The notes under the pieces: generated by a model
Seen by the model: the letters and a program-made list of their open reading frames with translations, nothing else
The model's database searches: none
What the model was told of the DNA's origin: nothing
Program-made: the position numbers and the translations under genes
Assembly (NCBI GenBank): GCA_002633025.1
Contig: NMRB01000848.1
Span: 110,291 to 174,290 of the forward strand
Length of the DNA: 64,000 nt
From: Notospermus geniculatus
Taxonomy: Eukaryota; Nemertea; Pilidiophora; Heteronemertea; Lineidae
Reading direction: 5' to 3'
In this document: in pieces, positions 55,390-64,000 of the stretch
How positions within the stretch are numbered: the stretch's first letter is position 1
How the letters are laid out: the number at the start of each line of letters is the position of its first letter

Positions 55390-56469
55390 GAAAGGTTTCA
55401 TCTGTTCTACCACCTGACTCAACGGTTTGGACTCCTCCCACCAATCACCACGGACAAAATAAAAAATCGTCCATTAATAGATTTCTATAACGTGCACCAT
55501 GACAGACCTGGCGTACTGGTCCGTTACAGCGAATTACCACTTCTTTATGAGAGGGTAATTTTATACAGTTCCGGGCCTGGACGCAAACTATCGAACTTTC
55601 GACTAATTTACAATTCGACATACATGTATTACTATCGTAAAAAAGGCGTTGTCTCCTATTCATTCCCGTTGTCAACCTATATTGCACTATTATTCTTGAA
55701 AGTATCCAAGAAGAAGTGTTCGATTAAAGAAGGCAAATTATTCGACTTTACACTCGGAACAATCACAGGCCGCCTCCAATTCCCAAGCAGCAGCAAATGT
55801 GGAGCGTTTTGCACCTTCCTGAAGAATGGTGTCCTAACTTCTAGTTTCTATTTTCTTAATATGCATGTCGTAGCCGTCTGGTGTCGGCAGCCAACTCCGA
55901 ACTTTGTCATTGTTTATAATACACTTATCACAAACACAAGCAGTGAATTGGTCGTGGCATTCTCATTAAAAAAGACATTACTCTTTGAGGGAAAGGATTC
56001 GTCCGGATCAGAATTAGCCTGGCCTATTTACGCCAAGCCAGATCTTTTCTTTGTTCTTACGTTTACCCATGCCCTGATGTTTTTGATTTTTGACATTGAG
56101 CCAGGCCACCTGCAAACGAATACAAGAGCTGTAACTGTTCACATCCTTTCCAAATTCAAAGTCCTCGTGAACCATGTAGGGGCGTCCTTGGTCTTAATCC
56201 AACATGGAGGAAGTTCCCAATCAAGGGTCCGACTCGGGAAATTTAGAATTGAATGCCTTCCTGACGATCCCTTGCCATCCAACACCACAGACTGGATTAA
56301 GCAGACGGATATAGAATTACTTGGTAAACCAAAACACGTTGACTTTACCATCCCAAATAAATTTCTTATTGATGATCGAAGGAGTACTTTATTGCATCTT
56401 CACCAGGTGAAGGTACGCGACAGAGGCTTATATAGAAAAGACGGCGTGAATTTATACACAAAAGCTTGA
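55390..56469 (+). CDS. orphan large exon, tandem paralogue 1
   Basis: Opens after the acceptor TTATTGTAG at 55389 (phase 0) and stays open for 359 codons to TGA 56467-56469; the only upstream in-frame stop is in the acceptor. Starts ERFHLFYHLTQRFGLLPPIT. Contains GRLQFPSSSKCGAF, PIYAKPDLFFVLTF, FDIEPGHLQTNT and LVLIQHGGSSQSRVRLGKFRI. The paralogue at 58210 aligns through G..LPS..C, a DLFF/DMYF strand, GHLQT/GNLQT and GKF. Predicted mostly beta, no clear membrane span. Family unknown. The upstream partner may be the PAN exon. Confidence 0.6.
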   Translation, partial: ERFHLFYHLTQRFGLLPPITTDKIKNRPLIDFYNVHHDRPGVLVRYSELPLLYERVILYSSGPGRKLSNFRLIYNSTYMYYYRKKGVVSYSFPLSTYIALLFLKVSKKKCSIKEGKLFDFTLGTITGRLQFPSSSKCGAFCTFLKNGVLTSSFYFLNMHVVAVWCRQPTPNFVIVYNTLITNTSSELVVAFSLKKTLLFEGKDSSGSELAWPIYAKPDLFFVLTFTHALMFLIFDIEPGHLQTNTRAVTVHILSKFKVLVNHVGASLVLIQHGGSSQSRVRLGKFRIECLPDDPLPSNTTDWIKQTDIELLGKPKHVDFTIPNKFLIDDRRSTLLHLHQVKVRDRGLYRKDGVNLYTKA

Positions 56470-56479
56470 AAGGATGATC

Positions 56480-58205
56480 ACAATGGGATTTTGAATGCCT
56501 TATTGAACCAGAACCAGGCGCGAGAGATACCTATCATTTTGCATTTTGGTGTATTTACTGAGTTTTGTTGATGAGAAAAGCAATCATCACCATCATCAAT
56601 CATCGTCACCATACTAAAATTTGAGAAGAGTTTGTTTATTTTGTATGTGTGTTTGTTTGTTCGCGACTTTCTCCAAGACGGATGAACGGATCGCCCCCAA
56701 ACTTGGTATGCACAAGCAGACAGACCTCGAAGTGTTGACCTTGAGTTTTCGAAACATTAGGGTTTTAACATAAATAGGGATGTTTTGCAAGCTTACGTTT
56801 ACGATTACGATTTAATGACGTCATTACAGATGACTTGGCGCGATGGTGTCATCGTCTAACGTGAGGCTTCTCGTGTATGGTAAAATTTGTCGATATATCC
56901 CATGTTTGGCCGGCACTCAAAGACACACGGGCCCATCATTTTACTTATAATCATGTCAGCAACTCGGATATTTACCCATGATAAGGTGTGTAAAAGTAAA
57001 AGCGAATTATTTGATTACAAAGTTGAAAGCAATCGATTTGCGCGTCGACTTTATCACTTGACTCAAGAACTGAGCTTCGTACAGGAGAATGGGACACGAT
57101 GTTCAGCTAACTTTTGAACGGTGGGATTTAAACCCCATAAATGTATTACCAACAGACAGAAACATGGTACCTCTTAATCACATGAGCATGTTTTTTTGTG
57201 GTTTTTAACCAGCTACGTAATTGGAAATGATGTTTTTATGTATTTTGACCCATTTTGTGTTTATTTACATAAAAAACGTCATTTCTTATTACATAACTAC
57301 TGAAAACAATCTCTGTCATTGGGAGATATAAAAAATGCAAAAAATGTTGTTATCCTCCAAAATGTCCCGCTTTTTTGAAAATCGGAGTTTTGCGTCCAGA
57401 CCATCCGTGACGTTGGCAAAGTCATGTGACGAAATGACGTTACGTCCCCCAAGCGATCCTAATGACGTATCTCGGATGACGCGCGTCGGAATCAGAATTG
57501 AATTTCTTATTTTAGCAGATCCTTCACTGAATGGGTAATGCCTAGAATACTAAGTATGCAAGAATATGAAACAATGGCTTCGTATCTATGGTAGACTTGC
57601 TCCACTCGGGGAAGAGACCAGAGATTGCCTGGGTCACTGCTCAGATTGGAACTTGGTCGCTGATAGGAAGCTACTTTCACTTCACTTTTAAGATCCATGT
57701 TTGGACTCGGCATTTTTTAATCATGATATTATGTAAATATCAGCGATATAGTGAACTTGCACAGTAGTACCACGGAGGGGGAAGGCCCTCCCCCTTGCTG
57801 GCACAGAGTCCTTCCGATCTGTTTTTGTTTTCGTACCCCATGCATGTTTTCCCTGACGTGGTGCCTTCGTTCTTCGGCCTGGACGCGGTACAGCGCTGAT
57901 CCCGAAAACTGTCTCTTCGCATAGGAACCAAATTTGTTGTTCAGTTTATCCCTCGCTCCGAAAACCACGACGTATGGATGCGCCAGTTTTTGTTCTTTTG
58001 GTGATCGAATTTATGGACCACGCTAAATTCATTTCTTGTAATTTACATTTTTCGTGTTGCGCATTTATTCACACACACACACACACACCTACACACACAC
58101 ACACACACACACACATAGCCATGACTAACTTCGTGAGCCGATTCGTGGCTCACTGCGAGAGTTATCATTTTGTTGAGATTATTCAATTATTTTCGACAAA
58201 TTTTC
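56480..58205. other. spacer between the tandem paralogues
   Basis: Holds a CA dinucleotide microsatellite (58071-58114). A TTTCTCCAAGACGGATGAAC-type dispersed repeat lies near 56670. No coding exon that could be the 5' part of the second paralogue was recognised. Confidence 0.4.
58071..58114. repeat. (CA)n microsatellite
   Basis: A CA repeat interrupted once by CTA, ending just before CATAGCCATGAC. Confidence 0.95.
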
Positions 58206-58209
58206 TTAG

Positions 58210-59238
58210 GACAAACCGTTCAAGTACAGGAAGGTGGGAAAAGGAAAATTTAAACCAGCCATTTCCACTGTAAATAAGGACATTTGGTTTTTTGATTGGC
58301 AGTCCGGCTGGATATTTGTGTATAAATTTCCTCCCCCTACTTCTCCTTTAAGCACTCTGCAATTATATCACCGTGTGAGACGTCATTATATCAAGATTTA
58401 TGAGACGAAGTTTCTAAATCGCTTCAGCTTCATCATGAGGGGAGATTTGTATAAACGATTGTACGTCCTCGTGGGGAAACGCCGGCGTCTAAAAAGAGGG
58501 AAAAGAAGAAGATGGATATATCTCATTTATCTCCTAAATATCATAGGTGGTAAAGCTAGGGGAAAAATTGTCCTTCCGTCAACACAGATTTGCTTTCGGT
58601 CAGTGATGGCGTATTCTCTACGTTTTGGATTGGAAGGAAAGTCCCTTGTTTTTTGCCAGATTAAAGCTCGTTATCATTTTACTATATACGACACAGAAGA
58701 AAGAAACAAATCCACTACTTTCGATTTGATCTATAAAAATGGTGTTGATCTGCGACTAGGGGAGATTCCCAGACGGATGGATAAAGGAATGCATTACGTT
58801 TATAAAATAACGGGTGACATGTATTTCATATCACACATAGAAAAAACTCGGTATGACATGAAGGTTTATCTTATTCAGTTGTTCCCAACACTTGACAGAC
58901 GTTGTGGCAATCTCCAAACTCGATTTGACGCACGGACTGGGATGTTTCTCGTGATTGCACCACTGCCTTGCGCCATCTTCCTGCAGCAGGTGCCTGATCC
59001 AAAGGATGGGTTAATAAAACGCGGATCTGGAAAGTTTTCATTTCGTGAGACATCCACGTCTTTTCATCCGATATGCCACGAAAGAGAGTTTGACCGATAC
59101 GAGTTCAGTCCACTGGACGGGTCCTTAATGCATTTAATCATAGCTTCTTCACGGAAAAAAGGTAGCGTGAGTGAGGTTTTTAAAGAAATCGAATTTTACC
59201 TCGCAGACGAACATTCGATCTACCTTCCTTTTAAATAG
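58210..59238 (+). CDS. orphan large exon, tandem paralogue 2
   Basis: Opens after the acceptor TTTTCTTAG at 58209, phase 0, and runs 342 codons to TAG 59236-59238. Reads DKPFKYRKVGKGKFKPAIST; a basic stretch GKRRRLKRGKRRR (about 58475-58510) could be a nuclear signal. Then IVLPSTQICFRSVMAY, GDMYFISHIEKTRYDMKV, RRCGNLQTRF and RGSGKFSFRE. Same phase, exon size and block order as 55390-56469, so they are tandem duplicates that have diverged strongly. Function unknown. Confidence 0.6.
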   Translation, partial: DKPFKYRKVGKGKFKPAISTVNKDIWFFDWQSGWIFVYKFPPPTSPLSTLQLYHRVRRHYIKIYETKFLNRFSFIMRGDLYKRLYVLVGKRRRLKRGKRRRWIYLIYLLNIIGGKARGKIVLPSTQICFRSVMAYSLRFGLEGKSLVFCQIKARYHFTIYDTEERNKSTTFDLIYKNGVDLRLGEIPRRMDKGMHYVYKITGDMYFISHIEKTRYDMKVYLIQLFPTLDRRCGNLQTRFDARTGMFLVIAPLPCAIFLQQVPDPKDGLIKRGSGKFSFRETSTSFHPICHEREFDRYEFSPLDGSLMHLIIASSRKKGSVSEVFKEIEFYLADEHSIYLPFK

Positions 59239-59426
59239 TCCAGGACCTGCGATATGAAGTGAGTGGTTTCTGCTAAATAAGCGCTAGGCCTAGCCTACTG
59301 GCAAATGCTAAGCCAGCAAGGACATTGAAGGCCATTACCAACTTTCGCTGTCATTTTAGTTCGGCTGGCCGCAGCTAGGGGTGCTCGCATTCAAGATTGC
59401 TGCTCCCAGGCCGGAAAGCCTCATTC

Positions 59427-60245
59427 CTAGGCCTGTCGAATTTAAATGGAATGCTGTCGTAAAGATTATGATCAATATCAGTTACAACGTGCGTAATCAA
59501 CCATGACATGTGGGTAGGCCTAAGTGATCAGTGGTACATTAAATAAAAAAAATATTGAGTTGAGAACCGAGCGCCAAATTCGGCATTATTGGTTCTATAG
59601 ACAATATTGGGCGATTTTAATGTAATGCAGGAGGAAACCGGAGTGCCCGGAGAAAACCTGCGCTGTCAGAGAGAGTCGCCCTCTCTATCACATGAGACAC
59701 TGACCCGACCGGGAATCGAACCCGCGACCTCAGAGGTGACAGGCGCCGATGTTTCCATTGCGCCACTCTGACAGCCCAAAAGATTAAATTGTACCCGGTA
59801 TTCCCTTTTATGACCTTGCGCAACACCAACACACTGATATTGATCATAATCTTTACCACAACATTCCATTCAAATCTGACAGCCCCAGATGTGCTGTTCT
59901 GTTCTCCCCCCCCCCCCCCACTTAAATAGGGGTCCAGAAATGAAGAAAATCACATATTTTATGCAAATATTTCAGCAAAACCAATATGTTTAGCAATGAT
60001 TTTTTCGATGAATGATAAATAATACCATTACTCTCCCAGTACAACAAACATTAGGGAATAATTTCACTGTTTTCATGCTGATTTCGGACATTTTGCAAAT
60101 GCTCTTTGTTTTCCTAATTAATGAAGCTGATGTCGCATTTTTCTTTCATGATTATGTAGTTCACATTATAAAATATTATAACTGAAGTTATCATGAAACT
60201 CCAACAACTGAAACATAATGAAAAATTAGTTGGGAAAATGGTTAC
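59427..60245. repeat. long palindromic repeat, copy 2
   Basis: The counterpart of 10850-11500 (right arm complete, left arm truncated at 59427). A SINE sits between the arms. It lacks the 139-bp MITE near 59977 (AAAACCAATATGTTTAG). Confidence 0.8.
59627..59777 (-). repeat. tRNA-derived SINE
   Basis: Read on the minus strand: GGCTGTCAGAGTGGCGCAAT with A box TGGCGCAATGG and B box GGTTCGATTCC, then GGTTTTCTCCGGGCACTCCG and GTTTCCTCCTGCATT. Pol III promoter boxes are intact. A polymorphic cousin lies at 5431-5562. Confidence 0.9.
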
Positions 60246-60249
60246 GAAA

Positions 60250-61360
60250 GTGAGCAGCCACTTTGGTTAAATGGACCATATTTCAACTAAAAAATGGAAG
60301 TGGATGGATGTTTTGAAAAAGAATACTTTTCTATAGGATTCTATTGACCAACACCTCTAGTTTAACAAGCCAGGTGAAATAGAACAATTCCGCCTCATAC
60401 TTTTTGTCAAATTGCATTAGAAAATCATGTATTTCAGCATTCTTCATAATTCTAATGGCTTCATAATAACACTGGACTACTCATTTTCAACAGCACAAAG
60501 GAAGCGTATGAACTATTTCCTTTTGGTTTAAGGCGGGGAGCTACCTATGCCGACTTTATTGACGCTCTTTGAAAACAAGCGTCCTAACATATTCATGACA
60601 AAAAGTAACTAATTGATGTCAACAAAATGTTTTAGCTACAACCTTTACTATGCTCCAGTTCTGTAAAAGAATTGTTCATTTTGACCAATTACGATGGAGT
60701 TAATTAAGTTATAACAAGTTGTCAAAATTTGTGTTCGCAAACAATTTTGCAGACTTGGGATGCGACACATCAGTTTCCCACATATTCTGTAACATACAGG
60801 CCTGATGCCTGCAGGGCCTAACGATCCGTTTTTTTACGAAAGTACTTTCCATTTAATTGGTATAAACTATTTAATGCCAAAAAAGGCTCGATTTACAGTT
60901 TTTGAAATATTTCATATTCCCGACCAACTATCCAAAAAAGGCGATCGTGTTGCCCTAGAATGCACATATGGCAATAACATCCAAAAGAAATTTTTCAAAT
61001 ATATGTGTCCAAAAAAGAGAAAACCTGCTTGGGAAATTTGAAAATTTCCATACCGCTGGCAAGTTACTTCTTTGTTATGTAGATTTGCACTATTCGCGCC
61101 CTTTGAGTAAACTCTGTTCGGCCACTTGTGACCAAAGCACCAGTGACAGAGCTGAACAATACCCGCAGTGGACACAAAAGATTTAGGGTCGGCACGTACA
61201 CTGAAGATTGGTTTTCGAAAACAGTATACCAGGGTGAGCGGATTTAATCTGAATGTGAATGACTGGTCGCACAAAGGCCAGTTCCGTGGATTGCCACTAG
61301 GGAATGAGCTCAGCTATGGGTAGCCCCCCACCTTAAAGTTGATATGTCTGCCTTTGTAGA
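60250..61360. other. no firm gene
   Basis: A plus-strand frame at 60805-61041 (78 codons, FFYESTFHLIGINYLMPKKA) looks mildly coding-like but has no recognised domain and no good splice context. Confidence 0.3.
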
Positions 61361-61739
61361 CACCTGAAGATGCCATATCCAGGTGAAATATTTCATTTCC
61401 GTTACTTATGTGACCATAGAAAGGGTTTTTCCTTAGCCGCCAGTACATTGACTGTACATACGCTGGGCATGGCCGTAGTGTCATGGCCGCGCCTGCGCAC
61501 TGTCGATGGTAGCGAAAGATGGTAATGAGTGTGACGGCGTCATACCTCGCTGCCCAATTGCCCCTTTAAGCGGGATGCGCAGAGGAGATGCGCAGGGGTT
61601 AGTGGTAAAACCCGGAATGAAACGAAGCGAAATGAAATCACCGAAATCATTGAAATGGGACTGGCAAGGAATTTGAGAATTAACGTAGGCCTGTAACGTT
61701 GCAGACGTATGCTTCCGCCCAACCTAAGGACATACCTCA

Positions 61740-62066
61740 ATGCTAGTGGAAAAAAACATCCCCCAAACTAAGAACCCAAAAGGAGTTGTGTACCAAATTC
61801 AGTGTTCATGCCAGGATACTTACATAGGCGAAACCAGCAGACCCCTCAACATCAGAATTGAGGAACACAAAGCTTCAACCAGAAAAAAGGACTTAAAATC
61901 AGCTATATCTGAACACCTACAACAAAATCCAGAACATACTATAATGTGGGACTCACTAAAAACAATCTGTGTCAACAAACACAATACTCTACAAAGGAAA
62001 TTAATTGAGGCGATTAACATCAAAAGGATTAGCCCCAATGAGGAAGGATTCCGAAAGGGGATTTGA
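61740..62066 (+). pseudogene. Penelope-like element GIY-YIG endonuclease, truncated
   Basis: 108 codons: GVVYQIQCSC, TYIGETSRPLNIRIEEH (YIG core plus catalytic Arg), SAISEHL, and RKLIEAINIKRISPN with the conserved Glu. This is the C-terminal nuclease of EN-positive Penelope retroelements; the reverse transcriptase is missing. Upstream, 61370-61395 has CTGAAGA...GAAAT, a weak hammerhead-like core. Confidence 0.75.
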
Positions 62067-62578
62067 AACGTTTAGGACAGTTCTGGACTTGTGTAGTGGA
62101 AAATATAAAAAAAACTGACATTTTCACTGAAAGAGAGTCTTCTCCTTGACTCATACATGTATTTAGAACTACAAAATGTGTGGCGGTCTAGTAAGCCGGC
62201 GGATGCAGCATTTGAGGGAAGTGTTAATGGCCTTGGTGATCCCGCACATAGCTGAATGTACTACGTAACAGGTAAACAGTTAGTAGATCAGTGCAGAGGC
62301 AATCTGACAGCCCTTGTCATTCAGCGACATCCGCAGGGTTTTCTATGGCTTACTGTATTTTGCGTAATATTACGCCGATTTAGCGTAATATTACGCCAAG
62401 GGAGAATTCATTATTTTGCTAGCAAGTAGTTCTTGAAAACTCGCGCAGTGATCCCATAACTCATAGAGTTATCCGCGACCACGTGGCTTACGAAGTGAGC
62501 AACGTGGCTTCAATGGTAGGCCTATGATTACTTGTGTCTGTAAATAAAGGAAAATGTAGGCCTAAATTAAAAAGAAAT

Positions 62579-63013
62579 GAGGTACCGGCAGACCTAATCC
62601 GCGACGCGGCGCTGACTATCAACTCGGTCATAACTGCGTCATTGAAAGTGAGGCTAACGTTATTTTCCAATTAATTCTCAATCGCACACCCTGTTTCTAG
62701 GCCAAATATAACTAAAACATTGCACTCAATTTCTGATTTTAATTTTCTATCATTAAGTACAGAAGTGCTAAAATATATCTTATTGCTTTTGAGGAAAAAT
62801 CCCTGCGGGAACATGATGAATTTAATCGATAAAGTTGACCATTTTCGCGTAAACGACAGGCGAATGGTCGACGTCATGGGTTGTGAATGACGCAGTTTTT
62901 GTAACGTCAGAATGACGCACGACGGCTAATGACGTTCAACAATCGCAAAGGCATGCGCACCTGCGTTTTAACCGAGTTGATGATCAGCGCCTCCTTTTGT
63001 TTGCCGGTACCCC
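62579..63013. mobile_element. 435-bp MITE nested in copy 2, TSD AT
   Basis: Ends GAGGTACCGGCA and TGCCGGTACCCC. The arms continue with GGCGCTGA and CAACTCGGT shared blocks. Copy 1 keeps the empty site (AAAGAAATTAAGAAAGG near 7188). AT is the apparent 2-bp duplication. Confidence 0.88.
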
Positions 63014-63684
63014 ATTAAGAAAGGAACAAATTGTAGGCCTTGGCTAGTCCATGAGCTCGAATTTAGGACTCAAAACAAACTTCCGATTCAGCAACAGTAG
63101 GACCTAGGCCTACGTCCGGATTGTACGCTTACCGGATCAGTCCTCCTCGGCGTCAAGGCCGAAAATGGGCAGGGGCGTCACGTATTTAGGAAAAAACAAC
63201 GTAGGCTCCCGACCTACTGAGATTCACATGTCAGCTATCTTACCCCATCTGTGGTTCTTGCAACAAAACTGCAGAAGAGAGCTCTCACTTAGGGCGATCG
63301 CCACATTTTGCCTTGAGACCCCAAGATCTGCGGCCCCACCAAGTGAGTTGAGCACCGCCCCCAAAAACACACTACATGAATTCTCTGCCGGTATCACTAT
63401 ATTTACATAGGCCTACCTCTTATGCCTCCCGCTCCATGCATCATCGATCGATGGGCCTGTGCGATTAGGCCTATCCATAATATATACGCATGACGTCATG
63501 ACGCTCCTGTAGACACAAACATAGGCCTATTCGCCCGACAACACTCGGAAAAATTAAAAGCCCCACTCACAGCAGACGTCGTCATAAGAAATCAATATTA
63601 CTCAGCGACGTACAAGAGCGGACGACGTCATTACGACACTGCGCGTGGCGAGTGGGGCTTTTAATTTTTCGGGTTTTCCCGGCG

Positions 63685-63936
63685 ATGTTTCACTTTTGCC
63701 ACTTGTTTCAGGATTGCCTCGCCGAAGTCAGTATTACCGCATTCACATCAATTTTCGTCTGTTTTGGAGGTGGGTACATGCTATACAAACAAAATAAGGA
63801 TTACCTAGGTGGGCAGCTGATACTGTACCTTCAACAAAGGTGGTTTATCAAGGCAATTTTGCATCGAATCGAGAAAAATATGCTCGATTTTACAGATATT
63901 GGCAATAGTGAACACTCCCTCAGCGGAACTAACTGA
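63685..63936 (+). CDS. transposon-carried small membrane-protein frame, copy 2
   Basis: ATG at 63685, 83 codons to TGA 63934-63936. Hydrophobic SITAFTSIFVCFGGGYMLY, then KQNKDYLGGQLILYLQQRWF and IKAILHRIEKNMLDFTD. Open through the codon that is TGA in copy 1. Could be a captured exon (acceptor TTGTTTCAG; donor-like AAAG|GTGG at about 63839). Source gene not recognised. Confidence 0.5.
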   Translation: MFHFCHLFQDCLAEVSITAFTSIFVCFGGGYMLYKQNKDYLGGQLILYLQQRWFIKAILHRIEKNMLDFTDIGNSEHSLSGTN

Positions 63937-64000
63937 CCTCGTCCCCGAGGTGCCGCACATGCATTGGGTGTATGTTTCTGCATAGGCATCGAAAAAGGTA

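Larger units (their letters stand above)
62347..64000 (+). mobile_element. gene-carrying DNA transposon, copy 2 (cut by window end)
   Basis: Starts GGCTTACTGTATTTTGCGTA after GTTTTCTAT. Matches 6952-8410 except for the 62579-63013 insertion and small indels. The right end should lie roughly 65-75 bp beyond the window. Confidence 0.88.

Noticed and set aside
59627-59777. Genuine tRNA gene
   Set aside because: A and B boxes are present, but the acceptor and anticodon stems do not close and the sequence continues into a SINE tail.

Overview
This window is eukaryotic nuclear DNA from an animal. It has intron-containing genes with GT/AG splice signals, a microsomal cytochrome P450, tRNA-derived SINEs, a Penelope-type GIY-YIG fragment and many short inverted-repeat transposons. 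The palindromic octamer TAGGCCTA recurs throughout. Overall texture suggests a marine invertebrate, perhaps an echinoderm or another deuterostome; that placement is inference and no species can be named. There are short N gaps at 21618-21644 and 49875-49889 and single Ns near 27870 and 29691.

Layout. 0.9-5.3 kb: two decayed transposase-like genes. The second has a readable C-terminal domain with one in-frame TAA. 5.8-8.5 kb: a UBA-domain fragment, then two DNA transposons. One of them (6952-8481) has 9-bp target duplications, carries a gene-like reading frame and recurs at 62347 to the window end. 8.85-9.98 kb: a minisatellite that reverses orientation. 10.1-20.5 kb: two ~0.7-kb direct repeats flanking an intact 1557-codon intronless ORF (minus strand, 12644-17317) with zinc-finger-like modules, a FEN1/PIN-like nuclease signature and a CXC-like cysteine tail. 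20.8-23.2 kb: weak exons and a near-perfect palindrome. 23-35 kb: mostly repeats. 35.7-36.6 kb: a 305-codon intronless ORF of unknown function.

39.2-52.5 kb holds a CYP2-clan cytochrome P450 (CYP17-like in places). It has readable N-terminal and C-terminal exons, but nothing codes for the D-H helix region, and that stretch is almost solid transposon. 53.7-59.2 kb: a PAN/apple-like exon followed by two tandem homologous large exons of an unrecognised family. 59.4-64 kb: palindromic repeat, SINE, Penelope fragment and the second copy of the gene-carrying transposon.

Much of the value here is transposon archaeology. Several element pairs in this window give their own empty-site/filled-site comparison. 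Insertion products therefore include 9-bp, TTA/TAA/AAT, TTAA, CTACTT and TA duplications, and a three-deep nest (MITE inside Harbinger inside SINE, all inside a P450 intron) can be resolved to the base. The best candidates for undescribed biology are the giant nuclease-like ORF, the orphan tandem pair at 55-59 kb, and the Pack-MULE-like element that carries a membrane-protein exon.
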